DNA of 64,000 nt from Chryseobacterium sp. StRB126 (GCF_000829375.1 NZ_AP014624.1:868001-932000), one strand, 5' to 3'. Numbered from the stretch's first letter, positions 35,131 through 44,587 are shown. A program made the numbers and translations. The notes: a model not told the origin generated them from the letters alone.

Positions 35131-35283
35131 TTAAATACAAGGGTATCTTCTAGGGTCTCTGCAAATCATTCCTGATGTGCAGCATAGGCCGCTAGGGCAG
35201 TTCCAGTTTTCATCACATTCAATAATAGGAAGAAGCAGTCCGCCTTCGATTTTCTTTAATTCTTGTCTTTTTAACTTTTTCAT
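35131..35283 (-). CDS. Small cysteine-rich peptide with double-glycine leader (bacteriocin-like)
   Basis: I read a 50-residue peptide from the ATG at 35283. The leader MKKLKRQELKKIEGG ends in a double glycine, the cut site of peptidase-containing ABC exporters. The core has six cysteines, with ENWNCPSGLCC. Its own terminator follows directly. A related peptide is encoded at 54496; the two share a W-N-C...C-P-x-G-x-C-C core. Such leaders mark the bacteriocin-like peptides of Bacteroidota, whose targets are mostly unknown. No exporter gene lies nearby. Confidence 0.8.
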   Translation of the reverse strand: MKKLKRQELKKIEGGLLLPIIECDENWNCPSGLCCTSGMICRDPRRYPCI

Positions 35284-35444
35284 ACTGATTTTGTTTAAGT
35301 TATTGATTTGTTAGAACGTTAAATTTAATAATATTTCACGTTAAAAAGATATAAATTATGAAAAGTATTTATTGTTTATAACTCATTCTATGATTATAAT
35401 TCGTTCATAACTGATTTGTTGAAGGAAGATCAAATGGTTTTATA

Positions 35445-35479
35445 CAAAAAATAAGTGCCGCAGATTTCTCTACAGCACT
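35445..35479 (-). terminator. Terminator after clpB
   Basis: On the minus strand AGTGCTGTAGA pairs with TCTGCGGCACT around a GAAA tetraloop (11 bp with two G-T pairs), followed by TATTTTTT. It lies 46 bp after the clpB stop. Confidence 0.88.
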
Positions 35480-35524
35480 CATTTACAAAAATTAATGTAT
35501 ATGAAAAAAAACTACTTTATTCTT

Positions 35525-38119
35525 TTATTGTTCAGTAGGCCTGAATACCAATCCTGTTTCTACAAAATAATCCAGTGTAATTCTGTCACCGTCATGTACA
35601 TTTCCTGCAAGGATTTCTTTAGACAGTTTATTTAATACTTCCTGTTGGATTACTCTTTTTAGAGGTCTTGCTCCAAATGCTGGATCATATCCTTTTTCCA
35701 TCAAATAATCTACTGCATCCTGAGTGAATGTCATGATGATGTTACGTTTTGCCAACATCTCATTAAATCCTCTCAACTGATACTGAACAATTTTTCCAAT
35801 CTCTTTCTTTCTCAAAGGTTGGAAGAGTACAATCTCATCAATTCTGTTTAGGAATTCCGGACGTAATGTTTGTTTCAATAAATCAAAAACTTCATCTTTG
35901 GTTTTATCCACAATTTCATCCTGGTTTTCCTCAGTTAGATTCTCAAAATTTTCCTGAATCAGGTGTGAACCTAAATTCGAAGTCATAATGATGATAGAAT
36001 TTTTGAAATTCACTACACGGCCTTTGTTATCTGTTAAACGACCATCATCTAAAACCTGTAGCAGAGTGTTGAAAACATCCGGGTGGGCTTTTTCAATCTC
36101 ATCCAAAAGAACCACGGAATAAGGTCTTCTTCTTACTGCTTCAGTTAATTGTCCGCCTTCATCATATCCAACATATCCCGGAGGCGCACCTACCAATCTG
36201 GAAACACTATGACGTTCCTGATATTCACTCATATCAATTCTGGTCATATTGTTTTCATCATCAAATAAGAATTCGGCCAGTGCTTTTGCAAGCTCAGTTT
36301 TACCAACACCAGTTGTTCCCAGGAATAGGAATGATCCGATTGGCTTTTTATCATCACTCAATCCTGCTCTGTTTCTTCTGATAGCATCAGCTACAGCCTG
36401 GATCGCTTCATCCTGTCCTACCACTCTGTGGTGAAGTTCAGATTCCAGATTCAATAGCTTATCTCTTTCAGATTGTAATAACTTGGTTACAGGAATACCT
36501 GTCCATTTTGCAATGACTTCAGAGATATTTTCAGAAGTTACTTCCTCTTTGATAAGCTCATTTTGGTGGTTTTGCATTTCCAATTCAACTTTAGCAAGCT
36601 CATCTTCTTTTTCACGAAGTTTTCCATATTGGATTTCCGCTACTTTGGCATAGTCTCCGGTTCTGGAAGCTCTTTCTGCTTCTAACTTCAGAGATTCAAT
36701 ATCTTTTTTGATCTGAGTAAGATCTTCACTTTTCTGTTTTTCTTTCAGCCATTTGGCATTAATCTCATTTCTCTGTTCAGAAATCTTCGAGATGTCTTCT
36801 TTTAAATGGTCTATTTTAGTTTGGTTGCCTTCTCTTGAAATGGCGGCCAACTCAATTTCTAGCTGCATTAATTTTCTGTCTAAAACATCCAGTTCTTCTG
36901 GCTTGGAATTGATTTCCATTCTCAGCTTAGCAGAAGCCTCGTCGATAAGGTCAATTGCTTTATCCGGTAAAAATCGGTCTGAAATATATCTTTGGGACAT
37001 TTCTACGGCAGCAATAATCGCTTCGTCTTTAATTCTTACTTTATGGTGAGCCTCATATTTATCTTTAATTCCACGAAGGATGGAGATTGCAGACTCGGTA
37101 TCGGGTTCTTCTACCATTACTTTCTGGAAACGTCTTTCCAACGCTTTATCCTTTTCAAAATACTTTTGGTATTCATTTAAAGTGGTAGCTCCGATAGCTC
37201 TTAATTCTCCTCTTGCAAGGGCAGGTTTCAAAATGTTGGCAGCGTCCATCGCTCCTTCACCACCTCCTGCACCTACTAAAGTGTGGATCTCATCAATGAA
37301 AAGAATGATCTGTCCGTCAGATTTGATGACTTCATTCACTACGGATTTCAGACGTTCTTCAAACTCACCTTTGTATTTGGCTCCGGCGATTAAAGCTCCC
37401 ATATCCAATGAATATAATGTTTTATCCATCAGGTTTTCAGGAATGTCACCACTGATGATTCTGTGTGCAATTCCTTCAGCGATAGCCGTTTTACCTACCC
37501 CTGGCTCCCCAATAAGGATAGGGTTGTTTTTAGTTCTTCTGGAAAGGATCTGTAATACTCTTCTGATCTCTTCATCGCGTCCGATTACCGGGTCCAGTTT
37601 TCCTTCAGCTGCTAACTCGTTGAAGTTTTTTGCATATTTATTTAAGGATTGATAAGTTTCTTCTGAACTTGCAGAAGTAGCCTTGCTTCCTTTTCTTAAT
37701 TCTTTAATGGCTCCTTCCAGTAATTTTTTAGTTACCCCCATGTCTTTCAGCATTTGAGAAACTTCAGAGCTGGTTTCAATAAGGGATAACCATAGGTGTT
37801 CAATCGTTACATATTCATCACCCATTTTTTTAGCGATGTTGGGTGCGTCCAGTAATACTTTGTTTGCTGATTGTGATAGATAGATATTTCCTCCCTGTAC
37901 TTTAGGAAGTTTTTCTAAATTTTCACGGTTTCGCTCTCTTACTAAATTAGCATCTGCTTCAGATTTTTTTAATAGGAAAGGCGATATATTTTCATCCACC
38001 TGAAAGATTCCTTCAAGGAGATGTTGAGGTTCAATACTTTGGTTGCCAAATTCCATCGCTACCTGTTGTGCTGCCTGGATGGCTTCTTGTGATTTTACAG
38101 TATATTGGTTTAAGTTCAT
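35525..38119 (-). CDS. clpB: ATP-dependent chaperone ClpB
   Basis: The 864-residue disaggregase has the full family order: N-terminal repeat domain (about 1-145), first AAA+ domain (GEPGVGKTAI, LFIDEIH), the coiled middle domain (about 405-525), second AAA+ domain (GTTGVGKTEL, VVLLDEIEKAHPD) and the C-terminal small domain. With DnaK it rescues aggregated protein after heat stress. It is transcribed alone and has its own terminator. The length matches the family and no key residue is missing. Confidence 0.97.
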   Translation of the reverse strand: MNLNQYTVKSQEAIQAAQQVAMEFGNQSIEPQHLLEGIFQVDENISPFLLKKSEADANLVRERNRENLEKLPKVQGGNIYLSQSANKVLLDAPNIAKKMGDEYVTIEHLWLSLIETSSEVSQMLKDMGVTKKLLEGAIKELRKGSKATSASSEETYQSLNKYAKNFNELAAEGKLDPVIGRDEEIRRVLQILSRRTKNNPILIGEPGVGKTAIAEGIAHRIISGDIPENLMDKTLYSLDMGALIAGAKYKGEFEERLKSVVNEVIKSDGQIILFIDEIHTLVGAGGGEGAMDAANILKPALARGELRAIGATTLNEYQKYFEKDKALERRFQKVMVEEPDTESAISILRGIKDKYEAHHKVRIKDEAIIAAVEMSQRYISDRFLPDKAIDLIDEASAKLRMEINSKPEELDVLDRKLMQLEIELAAISREGNQTKIDHLKEDISKISEQRNEINAKWLKEKQKSEDLTQIKKDIESLKLEAERASRTGDYAKVAEIQYGKLREKEDELAKVELEMQNHQNELIKEEVTSENISEVIAKWTGIPVTKLLQSERDKLLNLESELHHRVVGQDEAIQAVADAIRRNRAGLSDDKKPIGSFLFLGTTGVGKTELAKALAEFLFDDENNMTRIDMSEYQERHSVSRLVGAPPGYVGYDEGGQLTEAVRRRPYSVVLLDEIEKAHPDVFNTLLQVLDDGRLTDNKGRVVNFKNSIIIMTSNLGSHLIQENFENLTEENQDEIVDKTKDEVFDLLKQTLRPEFLNRIDEIVLFQPLRKKEIGKIVQYQLRGFNEMLAKRNIIMTFTQDAVDYLMEKGYDPAFGARPLKRVIQQEVLNKLSKEILAGNVHDGDRITLDYFVETGLVFRPTEQ

Positions 38120-38481
38120 ATTTTCTATATTTTTGTTAATGATTCGTTCAAAGTTTAGTTTTAAAAAACATCAAGAAACTAAATTTTCAGGCTTAGTTTC
38201 TTAATGCCTATCAATTATTTAATCATGTAATCGATGACTGTATCGCAAAAACTGTTCAATTATTAAATTTACAAAAAATATAGACAAAATTTCCGGATTA
38301 TGTATTTTTAACGATAATTTAACTTGACAAAATTTCCGATTCTTCAAAATCTTCTTTGAAATTGATGAACATTCCGTCAGTTCAGATCTTCGGAACCAGG
38401 AAAACAGATTTGAAAATGAACGAATTTGCCTTTTTCTAATGCTTAATTTATTTCAGAATAACTACTTTTGCATTTTTACAG
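38120..38481. promoter_or_regulatory. Divergent promoter region between clpB and the TetR gene
   Basis: This 362-bp gap has no gene. On the plus side TACTTTTG at 38463-38470 fits the -7 consensus 12 bp before the TetR start. On the minus side TAAACTTTG (38149-38157) is a near-match for clpB. I see no CIRCE-type or other heat-shock operator. Confidence 0.5.
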
Positions 38482-39057
38482 ATGGAACTTAAAGAAAAAC
38501 AAAGGAAAATATTAGACGTAGCCGTAGAACTTTTCAAAGAGAAAGGGTATATGGGGAGCTCGGTAAGAGATCTAGCTACGAAGCTTAATATCAAGGCAGC
38601 ATCACTGTATGCACATATCCGTTCGAAAGAAGAAATTCTGGAATGGGTTTGTTTCGGTATTGCACAGGAGTTTTTCGATGAGCTTCAGGAAGTAAAAAAC
38701 ACAGATATTGCTCCAAGGGAAAAACTGAATTTATTTCTAGACAAACACTTATCAGTTGTTCTTAAAAACCGTGATGTTACCCACATTTATTCTATAGAAT
38801 GGAGACATCTGGAAGAAAGGCTTTCTGAGTTTGTAGAACTGAGAAAAAGTTACCAACAGGAAGTGGAAAAGTTAATTTCTGAAATTTATCAAGCAGAAAA
38901 CTGGGAACTGAAATCGCCATCATTTACTACAAGATTCATTCTTCATACCCTAAATAATTCCTATTTCTGGTTCAAAAGAAGTAGCGATTCTACCGATGAA
39001 ATTACTGATGAGATAAGGGAAAAGATCCTTTATGGGCTTTTAGGAAATCAAAAGTAG
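38482..39057 (+). CDS. TetR-family regulator, probable repressor of the paa genes
   Basis: The 191-residue protein has an N-terminal TetR helix-turn-helix (residues 8-55; ELFKEKGYMGSSVRDLATKLNIKAASLYAHIRSKEEIL) and a helical ligand-binding domain. It is the first gene upstream of the paa operon on the same strand. A CTAACA-AA-TGTTAG dyad at the paaK start point is the likely operator. By analogy with PaaR-type TetR regulators, the inducer should be phenylacetyl-CoA. It is not homologous to the GntR-like PaaX of E. coli. Confidence 0.85.
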   Translation: MELKEKQRKILDVAVELFKEKGYMGSSVRDLATKLNIKAASLYAHIRSKEEILEWVCFGIAQEFFDELQEVKNTDIAPREKLNLFLDKHLSVVLKNRDVTHIYSIEWRHLEERLSEFVELRKSYQQEVEKLISEIYQAENWELKSPSFTTRFILHTLNNSYFWFKRSSDSTDEITDEIREKILYGLLGNQK

Positions 39058-39094
39058 TTAATATGTTTTCTGTCATTGATTACGTTGAATCTTC

Positions 39095-39232
39095 GATTTC
39101 TGACGAAGGAAGAATCTCTATAAATAATCCATAGAAACTGTAGGCTATTGGTCTGTTACCCTATAACAACTTTGATATTTTATATAGGTTTCATGCTTCA
39201 CTTCGCTCTGCTCCGAATGATATCAGTTAAAA
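39095..39232. repeat. Flavobacterial REP-like repeat (GACGAAGGAAGAATCTC type)
   Basis: TTCTGACGAAGGAAGAATCTC at about 39096-39118 and, inverted, CTTCACTTCGCTCTGCTCCG at about 39198-39217 are variants of a repeat I recall from flavobacterial intergenic regions. A fragment of the same type (TTCTGAGCAAAGCGAAG) lies inside the spacer at 51753-51770. No gene is present between the arms. Confidence 0.5.
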
Positions 39233-39367
39233 TATAAATCGGTGACTTTGTATTCATTTGTATGTGCTTTTCAGTTGAATTTTATCATTAATTGCGTACT
39301 TAAAATTTTTACAACTTTGTGGCTAGCTCCTAATAGTCCAGGATTTATTATTTAGAATCATTTAAAA

Positions 39368-39436
39368 TATGACGAAAGTCATAAAAATTTTGTCATATAC
39401 CAAAATCTTTTTAAATTTACACCTAACAAATGTTAG
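39368..39436 (+). promoter_or_regulatory. paaK promoter with two operator dyads
   Basis: A TTG at 39390-39392 and TAAATTTA at 39412-39419 are 19 bp apart, in the normal range. CTAACA-AA-TGTTAG at 39423-39436 covers the expected start point and ends 8 bp before the ATG at 39445; it is the probable TetR operator. A second perfect dyad, TATGACGAAAGTCATA (39368-39383), lies upstream of the -33 element where an activator of Crp/Fnr-like spacing could bind. Confidence 0.6.
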
Positions 39437-39444
39437 TTAGTTTT

Positions 39445-40779
39445 ATGGATTTTTCAGTTGAATATCTGAAGCTGGGTCAGTTGAGACAGCTTCAATCCGA
39501 CCGGTTAGTAAATCTCATGGGTTATCTGAACGAGAAATCGGAATTTTATAAAAGAAAGTTTGATGAATTGCAGATATCTCCGCAGGATATAAGGACCATT
39601 GCAGATATCACGAAACTTCCAATTACTTACAAACAGGATTTAAGAGACCATTATCCATTTGGCTTATTTGCAGTTCCTAAAGCGGACCTTCAGAGAATTC
39701 ACTGTTCAAGCGGAACTACAGGAAAACCAACGGTGGTGGGATATACTAAAGAAGATGTGGATCTTTTCAGTGAAGTTGTAGCTAGATCATTGAATGCTGC
39801 CGGAGCTAAACCGGGAATGCAATTACATAATGCCTATGGTTATGGGATTTTTACCGGTGGATTGGGGCTTCACTATGGAGCGGAAATGCTTGGGATGAGT
39901 GTACTTCCCATCTCAGGAGGAATGACAGCCAGACAGGTAGACCTTATTGTAGATTTTAAACCTGAAGTGATTTGTTGCTCGCCGTCTTATGCTTTAACCA
40001 TTGCTGATGAATTTGCTAAAAGAGGAATCTCGGCAGAAGAAATCAGTCTTAAATATGCAGTGCTAGGATCTGAACCCTGGACAGAAATTATCAGAGGCCA
40101 TATTGAAGAAAAATTAGGCGTTCATGCTACCAATATTTATGGGTTAAGTGAAATCATCGGGCCGGGAGTTTCCATGGAAGATTTTGAAGAAAAAGGAGGT
40201 TCCTACATTTGGGAAGATCATTTTTATCCTGAAATTTTGGACCCGATTACAAAACAGCCGGTTCCTTTCGGAGAAGAAGGTGTATTGGTGATTACCACTT
40301 TAACGAAAAAGGCAATGCCGCTTTTGCGTTATTGGACGAATGATATTACAAGTCTTTATTACGATGAAAATGCCAAAAGAACGATGGTGAAAATGAAACC
40401 TATCGTTGGAAGAGCAGATGATATGCTGATTGTAAGAGGTGTAAACGTATATCCAAGCCAGATTGAAGATGCATTTTCTCATGTAAAAGGAGTAGTTCCT
40501 AATTATTATCTGACCCCTGTCGAAAAGGAACAGATGTGTGTAGCCTTAGCTATTGATGTTGAAATTGATGATGAGCTGGTCAATGCACAAAAAATAGAAG
40601 CAAATACCGATGATTATTTTAATTTTGTCGGAAGCTTCGGAAAAAATATTGAAAACGAAATAAAAAAGAGAGTAGGGATCACTACAAAAGTGAAAGTGCA
40701 TGCTCAGGATAGTCTGCCGAAGTGCGAAGGTGGAAAAATTAATAGGATACTGAAAACAAATAAGGATATTATATTGTAA
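39445..40779 (+). CDS. paaK: Phenylacetate-CoA ligase
   Basis: PaaK activates phenylacetate with ATP and CoA, the entry step of the pathway. The 444-residue adenylate-forming enzyme has the P-loop-like motif HCSSGTTGKPTVVGY, the YGLSEIIGPG motif, a GRADDMLIVRGVNVYPSQIE hinge and the C-terminal catalytic lysine region (KCEGGKINRI). I place the start at the ATG at 39445 because an upstream in-frame ATG at 39430 lies inside the repressor dyad. It is the first gene of the operon. Confidence 0.95.
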   Translation: MDFSVEYLKLGQLRQLQSDRLVNLMGYLNEKSEFYKRKFDELQISPQDIRTIADITKLPITYKQDLRDHYPFGLFAVPKADLQRIHCSSGTTGKPTVVGYTKEDVDLFSEVVARSLNAAGAKPGMQLHNAYGYGIFTGGLGLHYGAEMLGMSVLPISGGMTARQVDLIVDFKPEVICCSPSYALTIADEFAKRGISAEEISLKYAVLGSEPWTEIIRGHIEEKLGVHATNIYGLSEIIGPGVSMEDFEEKGGSYIWEDHFYPEILDPITKQPVPFGEEGVLVITTLTKKAMPLLRYWTNDITSLYYDENAKRTMVKMKPIVGRADDMLIVRGVNVYPSQIEDAFSHVKGVVPNYYLTPVEKEQMCVALAIDVEIDDELVNAQKIEANTDDYFNFVGSFGKNIENEIKKRVGITTKVKVHAQDSLPKCEGGKINRILKTNKDIIL

Positions 40780-40788
40780 TTCATAAAA

Positions 40789-41133
40789 ATGATGAAAAAT
40801 AAGATCATAGAAATTTTACAGTATACTTTAAAAAAAGGTACTGGAGAGGAGTTCCATCATATTATGAAGAATATAAGTGTCCCCTTGCATGTTAATAATG
40901 GAATTGATGTCGTTTCATATGGAAATTCGCTTCATGATTCAGATTGTTATTATTTGATCCGTTCTTTTGAGAATGAGAAAAAGATGTATGATGATTTAGA
41001 GGCTTTTTATTCCAGTGAGGAATGGAAGAATGGTCCTCGGGAACCTATTATTAATAGGATCGAGAATAGTATGAAATCAGTAATGCAGGTAGGAGAAAAT
41101 GTAGTGGAAGAGCTAAAGAGAAAAGATATATAA
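40789..41133 (+). CDS. NIPSNAP-like dimeric alpha-beta barrel protein
   Basis: The 114-residue protein has the ferredoxin-like pattern of the NIPSNAP/ABM superfamily: a strand IIEILQYTLKKGTGEEFHHIM, then YYLIRSFENEKKMYDDLEAFYSSEEWKNGPREPIINRI. Its role in phenylacetate metabolism is not known. It lies 9 bp after paaK, so it is cotranscribed. A small enzyme or carrier of a reactive intermediate is possible; that is a guess. Confidence 0.65.
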   Translation: MMKNKIIEILQYTLKKGTGEEFHHIMKNISVPLHVNNGIDVVSYGNSLHDSDCYYLIRSFENEKKMYDDLEAFYSSEEWKNGPREPIINRIENSMKSVMQVGENVVEELKRKDI

Positions 41134-41221
41134 AAATAATTGTTGAACAGAATATGTTTCTATCTGTTTATGAGAAATAAAGATTGTTCAATGTTGAAAA
41201 AAATAGAATACTAAAAAAATA

Positions 41222-42307
41222 ATGAATTCATTTTATAAACTTAAAACTGTAAAGGTTCAGAAGGATACTTCAGACGCTGTAAATGTAGCGGTGGAAATTC
41301 CTGAAGAGCTGAAAGACAAGTTCAGGTTCAAACAAGGACAATATCTTAATTTCCGAATGATGATTAATGGAAATGAAGAAAGACGTTCTTACTCTATCTG
41401 CAATGCTCCAAGTGAAAAAAGCAACACCCTGGAAGTTCTGGTGAAATTGCTTGAAAACGGAAAAGTATCAGGATATTTCAATGAGCATCTTCACATGGAT
41501 GAAATGCTGGAAGTAATGCCTCCAATGGGAGGTTTCAACACTTCTTATCACCCAACTAACGTAAAAACATATGTTGGTTTGGCTGCAGGAAGCGGAATCA
41601 CGCCGGTTTTATCCAATATCAAAGAAAGTCTTTATCAGGAACCTAGCAGTAATGCCTATCTGTTTTACAGTAACAGAAGCATGAATCACATTTTAAGAAA
41701 AGCTGAAATTGATAAGTTGGTAGAACAATTCAACGGAAGATTTAAAGTAGTGTATTTGGTAAGTCGTGAAAGACACGAAGATCCAGTTTTTGAAGGAAGA
41801 ATTTCTCCTGAAAAGTTAGATCAGTTGTTTGAAAGATATACAGATATAGATGTAAAAGAATCTACTTATTTTATCTGTGGTCCTTCAGAAATGATTAAAG
41901 GAATTGCAGATTATCTGAAAAAAGATAAAAAAGTACCTGCTATTCAGGTTTTATTCGAATATTTCACCGCTCCTGATGAAGAAAATACGGAGGAAATGAG
42001 TGATGAATTCAAAGCGATTGCCAATATCGAAAGTATGGTAACGGTAATTATAGATGATGATGAATATTCATTTCATCTTAATTCCAAAAAAGAGAGTATC
42101 TTAGATAAAGCATTGAAAGACAATCTTCCTGTGCCTTTTGCATGTAAAGGAGGAGTTTGTTGTACGTGTAAAGCGGAAGTTTTAGAAGGAGAAGTTTTCA
42201 TGGAGAAAAACTATGCACTTACCGAAGACGAAGTAGCCCGAGGTTACGTTCTTACCTGTCAATGTCACCCGACAACGAATGTGGTGATGCTTAATTATGA
42301 TGTTTAA
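41222..42307 (+). CDS. paaE: 1,2-phenylacetyl-CoA epoxidase subunit E (reductase)
   Basis: PaaE passes electrons from NAD(P)H to the diiron oxygenase PaaA. The 361-residue flavoprotein has the FAD motif RRSYSICNAPS, the NAD-binding stretch GLAAGSGITPVLSN and CGPSEMI, and a C-terminal plant-type 2Fe-2S domain (CKGGVCCTCKAEV with C-x4-C-x2-C, and the fourth Cys in LTCQCHP). The order paaE before paaABCD differs from the E. coli order paaABCDE. Confidence 0.95.
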   Translation: MNSFYKLKTVKVQKDTSDAVNVAVEIPEELKDKFRFKQGQYLNFRMMINGNEERRSYSICNAPSEKSNTLEVLVKLLENGKVSGYFNEHLHMDEMLEVMPPMGGFNTSYHPTNVKTYVGLAAGSGITPVLSNIKESLYQEPSSNAYLFYSNRSMNHILRKAEIDKLVEQFNGRFKVVYLVSRERHEDPVFEGRISPEKLDQLFERYTDIDVKESTYFICGPSEMIKGIADYLKKDKKVPAIQVLFEYFTAPDEENTEEMSDEFKAIANIESMVTVIIDDDEYSFHLNSKKESILDKALKDNLPVPFACKGGVCCTCKAEVLEGEVFMEKNYALTEDEVARGYVLTCQCHPTTNVVMLNYDV

Positions 42308-42309
42308 TA

Positions 42310-42383
42310 GAATTTGAAAATGTGCTAATGTGTTAATTTGAAAATTAATTGATGCATTCTCAAATTTTCAAATTTTCAAATTC
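42310..42383. repeat. Intergenic hairpin, family A (AATTTGAAAATG units), gene-less
   Basis: The left arm (42310-42348) has units of AATTTGAAAATG. The right arm (about 42358-42383) has CAAATTTTCAAATTTTC. It fills the whole paaE-paaA gap, starting 3 bp after one gene and ending 7 bp before the next. Confidence 0.75.
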
Positions 42384-42390
42384 AAAGATT

Positions 42391-43329
42391 ATGGACTTAG
42401 AAAAATTTGTTCAATACGTTCACGAAGAAAATAAAGTAGAACCAAAAGATGTAATGCCTGATGATTACAGGAAACTATTGGTCCGCCAGATTTCACAGCA
42501 CGCCCATTCTGAAATTGTAGGAATGTTACCGGAAGCTAACTGGATTTCCAGAGCTCCTTCATTGAGAAGAAAAATGGCTCTTCTGGCTAAAGTTCAGGAT
42601 GAGGCAGGACATGGTTTATACCTATATTCTGCTACTGAAACTTTAGGAGACGGAAGCATCAGAGCAGACAGAGATGCTACTTATGATGACATGTTGGAAG
42701 GAAAAGCAAAATACTCAAGTATCTTCAATTATCCAACGCTAAGCTGGGCTGATATTGGGGCTATCGGCTGGTTGGTAGATGGAGCAGCTATTATGAATCA
42801 GGTAATGCTGATGGGGAACTCCTATGGTCCTTATTCAAGAGCGATGGTGAAGATCTGTAAAGAAGAATCTTTCCACCAAAGACAAGGCTATGAAATTTTA
42901 ATGGCACTTTGCCGTGGTACAAAACAACAGAAAGAAATGGCTCAGGCATCGTTAAACCGTTTCTGGTGGCCAGCTTTAATGATGTTTGGACCGAATGATG
43001 ACAGCTCGCCAAACTCTAAAATCTCTATGAATTACAGAGTAAAAAGAGAAAGTAACGATAGTCTTCGTCAGAGATTTATTGATGTTACCGTTTCTCAGGC
43101 TGAATTTTTAGGATTAACCATTCCGGATAAAGATCTGAAATGGAATGAGGAAAGACAGCATTACGATTTCGGAGAACTTCCTTGGGGGGAATTCATGGAA
43201 ATCTTAAAAGGAAACGGACCTTGCAATAAAAAGCGTATCGAAACCAAGAGAAAAGCTCAAAGAGAAAATTCTTGGGTAAAAGAAGCAGCGATTGCTTTTG
43301 CAGAGAAACAACAAAAAGAAGTTATATAA
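42391..43329 (+). CDS. paaA: 1,2-phenylacetyl-CoA epoxidase subunit A (catalytic diiron)
   Basis: PaaA adds an oxygen atom across the aromatic ring of phenylacetyl-CoA. The 312-residue protein is a ferritin-like four-helix diiron subunit with ligand motifs [10 protein letters not shown] and [12 protein letters not shown] (E-x-x-H pairs) and the GEIL-like [12 protein letters not shown] helix. I choose the ATG at 42391 because the 14 residues upstream are read from the right arm of the family A hairpin. It needs PaaC as structural partner. Confidence 0.95.
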   Translation: MDLEKFVQYVHEENKVEPKDVMPDDYRKLLVRQISQHAHSEIVGMLPEANWISRAPSLRRKMALLAKVQDEAGHGLYLYSATETLGDGSIRADRDATYDDMLEGKAKYSSIFNYPTLSWADIGAIGWLVDGAAIMNQVMLMGNSYGPYSRAMVKICKEESFHQRQGYEILMALCRGTKQQKEMAQASLNRFWWPALMMFGPNDDSSPNSKISMNYRVKRESNDSLRQRFIDVTVSQAEFLGLTIPDKDLKWNEERQHYDFGELPWGEFMEILKGNGPCNKKRIETKRKAQRENSWVKEAAIAFAEKQQKEVI

Positions 43330-43449
43330 TTTGAAAATGTGCCAATTTGAAAATTTGAAATGAAATTAACAATGTTAAATAATTCTCAAATTTTCAATTA
43401 AGACGATCAATCAATTTTCAAATTAACCAATTTTCAAATTTTCAAATTA
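43330..43449. repeat. Intergenic hairpin, family A, gene-less (paaA-paaB gap)
   Basis: TTTGAAAATGTGCCAATTTG units at the left are answered by CAATTTTCAAATTAACC and CAATTTTCAAATTTTC at the right. The 120-bp spacer is almost wholly made of these units and leaves only a few bases before the paaB ATG. Confidence 0.7.
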
Positions 43450-43452
43450 ATT

Positions 43453-43734
43453 ATGGCAAATTTAGATATGTGGGAAGTGTTTATTCAGACTAAACCGGGA
43501 TTATCTCACAAACACGTTGGAATAGTACAGGCGCCAACAGCAGAAATGGCTTTACAGAATGCAAGAGACGTTTATACAAGAAGAAAAGAAGGAACTTCTG
43601 TTTGGGTAGTTCCTAGTAAATATATTGTAACTTCGGAAGGAGTGGATAAAGAAGCATTCTTTGATCCGGCTGATGACAAGCTATACCGCCACCCAACGTT
43701 CTACGATATTCCAAACGATGTAAAAAATATGTAA
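43453..43734 (+). CDS. paaB: 1,2-phenylacetyl-CoA epoxidase subunit B
   Basis: The 93-residue protein has the PaaB pattern: MWEVFIQTKPGLSHKHVGIVQAP, then ALQNARDVYTRRKEG and VWVVPSKYIV. PaaB bridges the PaaAC oxygenase core and is needed for activity in vivo. Its length fits the family (about 95). It stands between hairpin-filled gaps on both sides. Confidence 0.95.
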   Translation: MANLDMWEVFIQTKPGLSHKHVGIVQAPTAEMALQNARDVYTRRKEGTSVWVVPSKYIVTSEGVDKEAFFDPADDKLYRHPTFYDIPNDVKNM

Positions 43735-43747
43735 TTAATAAAGACTT

Positions 43748-43816
43748 CAAGATATGAGATCTCAGATACTAGACTTTTTGGTCAGTCTGAAATCTAGTGT
43801 CTGAAATCTGAAATCT
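43748..43816. repeat. Intergenic hairpin, family C (GTCTGAAATCT units), gene-less
   Basis: AGATCTCAGATACTAGACT at the left pairs with AGTCTGAAATCTAGTGTCTG and further TGAAATCT units at the right. The sequence is unrelated to families A and B, but the architecture and location (paaB-paaC gap) are the same. Confidence 0.7.
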
Positions 43817-43824
43817 ACTAAACA

Positions 43825-44574
43825 ATGAACCCATTATATAATTATTTATTAAAACTAGCAGATGACAGTTTCATTATGGGACAGCGTTTGTCTGCATGGT
43901 GCGGTGAAGGTCCTTATTTAGAGGAAGATATTGCATTAACGAATATTGCGTTGGATGAACTTGGCCAGGCTAATAACTTTTATGTGTATGCTTCAAGAGT
44001 TATTGACAATGGTAAAAGCGAAGATGATATTGCTTTCTTAAGATACGAACATGAATATCTAAATGCACACTGGACAGAACTTCCCAATGAAGATTATGCT
44101 CAGACGATTCTAAAAGTGTATGTTTTTTCAGTGTATCAGAAACTGATGTACGAAGCATTATCAAATTTGGCTAATGAAGAATTATCAGCTATTGCTCAAA
44201 AATCATTAAAAGAAGTAAGATATCACTATACTCACGCTGCATCATGGATGAAGATTTTCGCCCAGGGAACAGAAGAGAGCCGTACCCGTTTAGAAAATGC
44301 TATTGAAAATATCTGGGAATATACAAAAGGATTATTTGCTAAATCAGAAGGTGAGGATGATCTTGTTGTTTTAAATATCGTTCCGAATGTTGATGAATTG
44401 TATAAAGAATTCGTTGCCACAACAGAGAAAGATTTTCAAAGTTTCGGATTAGAATATCCAACCAATCCGTTTATGCAGCCAAAATCAAGAACAGGATATC
44501 ATACGGAATACTTCGGATTTATTCTTTGTGAGCTTCAGTATATGCAGAGAGCGTATCCGGGGTGTACTTGGTAG
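43825..44574 (+). CDS. paaC: 1,2-phenylacetyl-CoA epoxidase subunit C (structural)
   Basis: The 249-residue ferritin-like subunit pairs with PaaA in the epoxidase core. It keeps LADDSFIMGQRLSAWCGEGP, NIALDELGQANNFYVYA, and KEVRYHYTHAASWM. In the family the diiron site is degenerate in PaaC, and it acts structurally. Length matches E. coli PaaC (248). Family A hairpin follows. Confidence 0.95.
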   Translation: MNPLYNYLLKLADDSFIMGQRLSAWCGEGPYLEEDIALTNIALDELGQANNFYVYASRVIDNGKSEDDIAFLRYEHEYLNAHWTELPNEDYAQTILKVYVFSVYQKLMYEALSNLANEELSAIAQKSLKEVRYHYTHAASWMKIFAQGTEESRTRLENAIENIWEYTKGLFAKSEGEDDLVVLNIVPNVDELYKEFVATTEKDFQSFGLEYPTNPFMQPKSRTGYHTEYFGFILCELQYMQRAYPGCTW

Positions 44575-44587
44575 AAAATAATGAGAC

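Noticed and set aside
37080..37652. 190-residue plus-strand frame opposite clpB
   Set aside because: Antisense shadow of a conserved gene; its composition follows the clpB codons.
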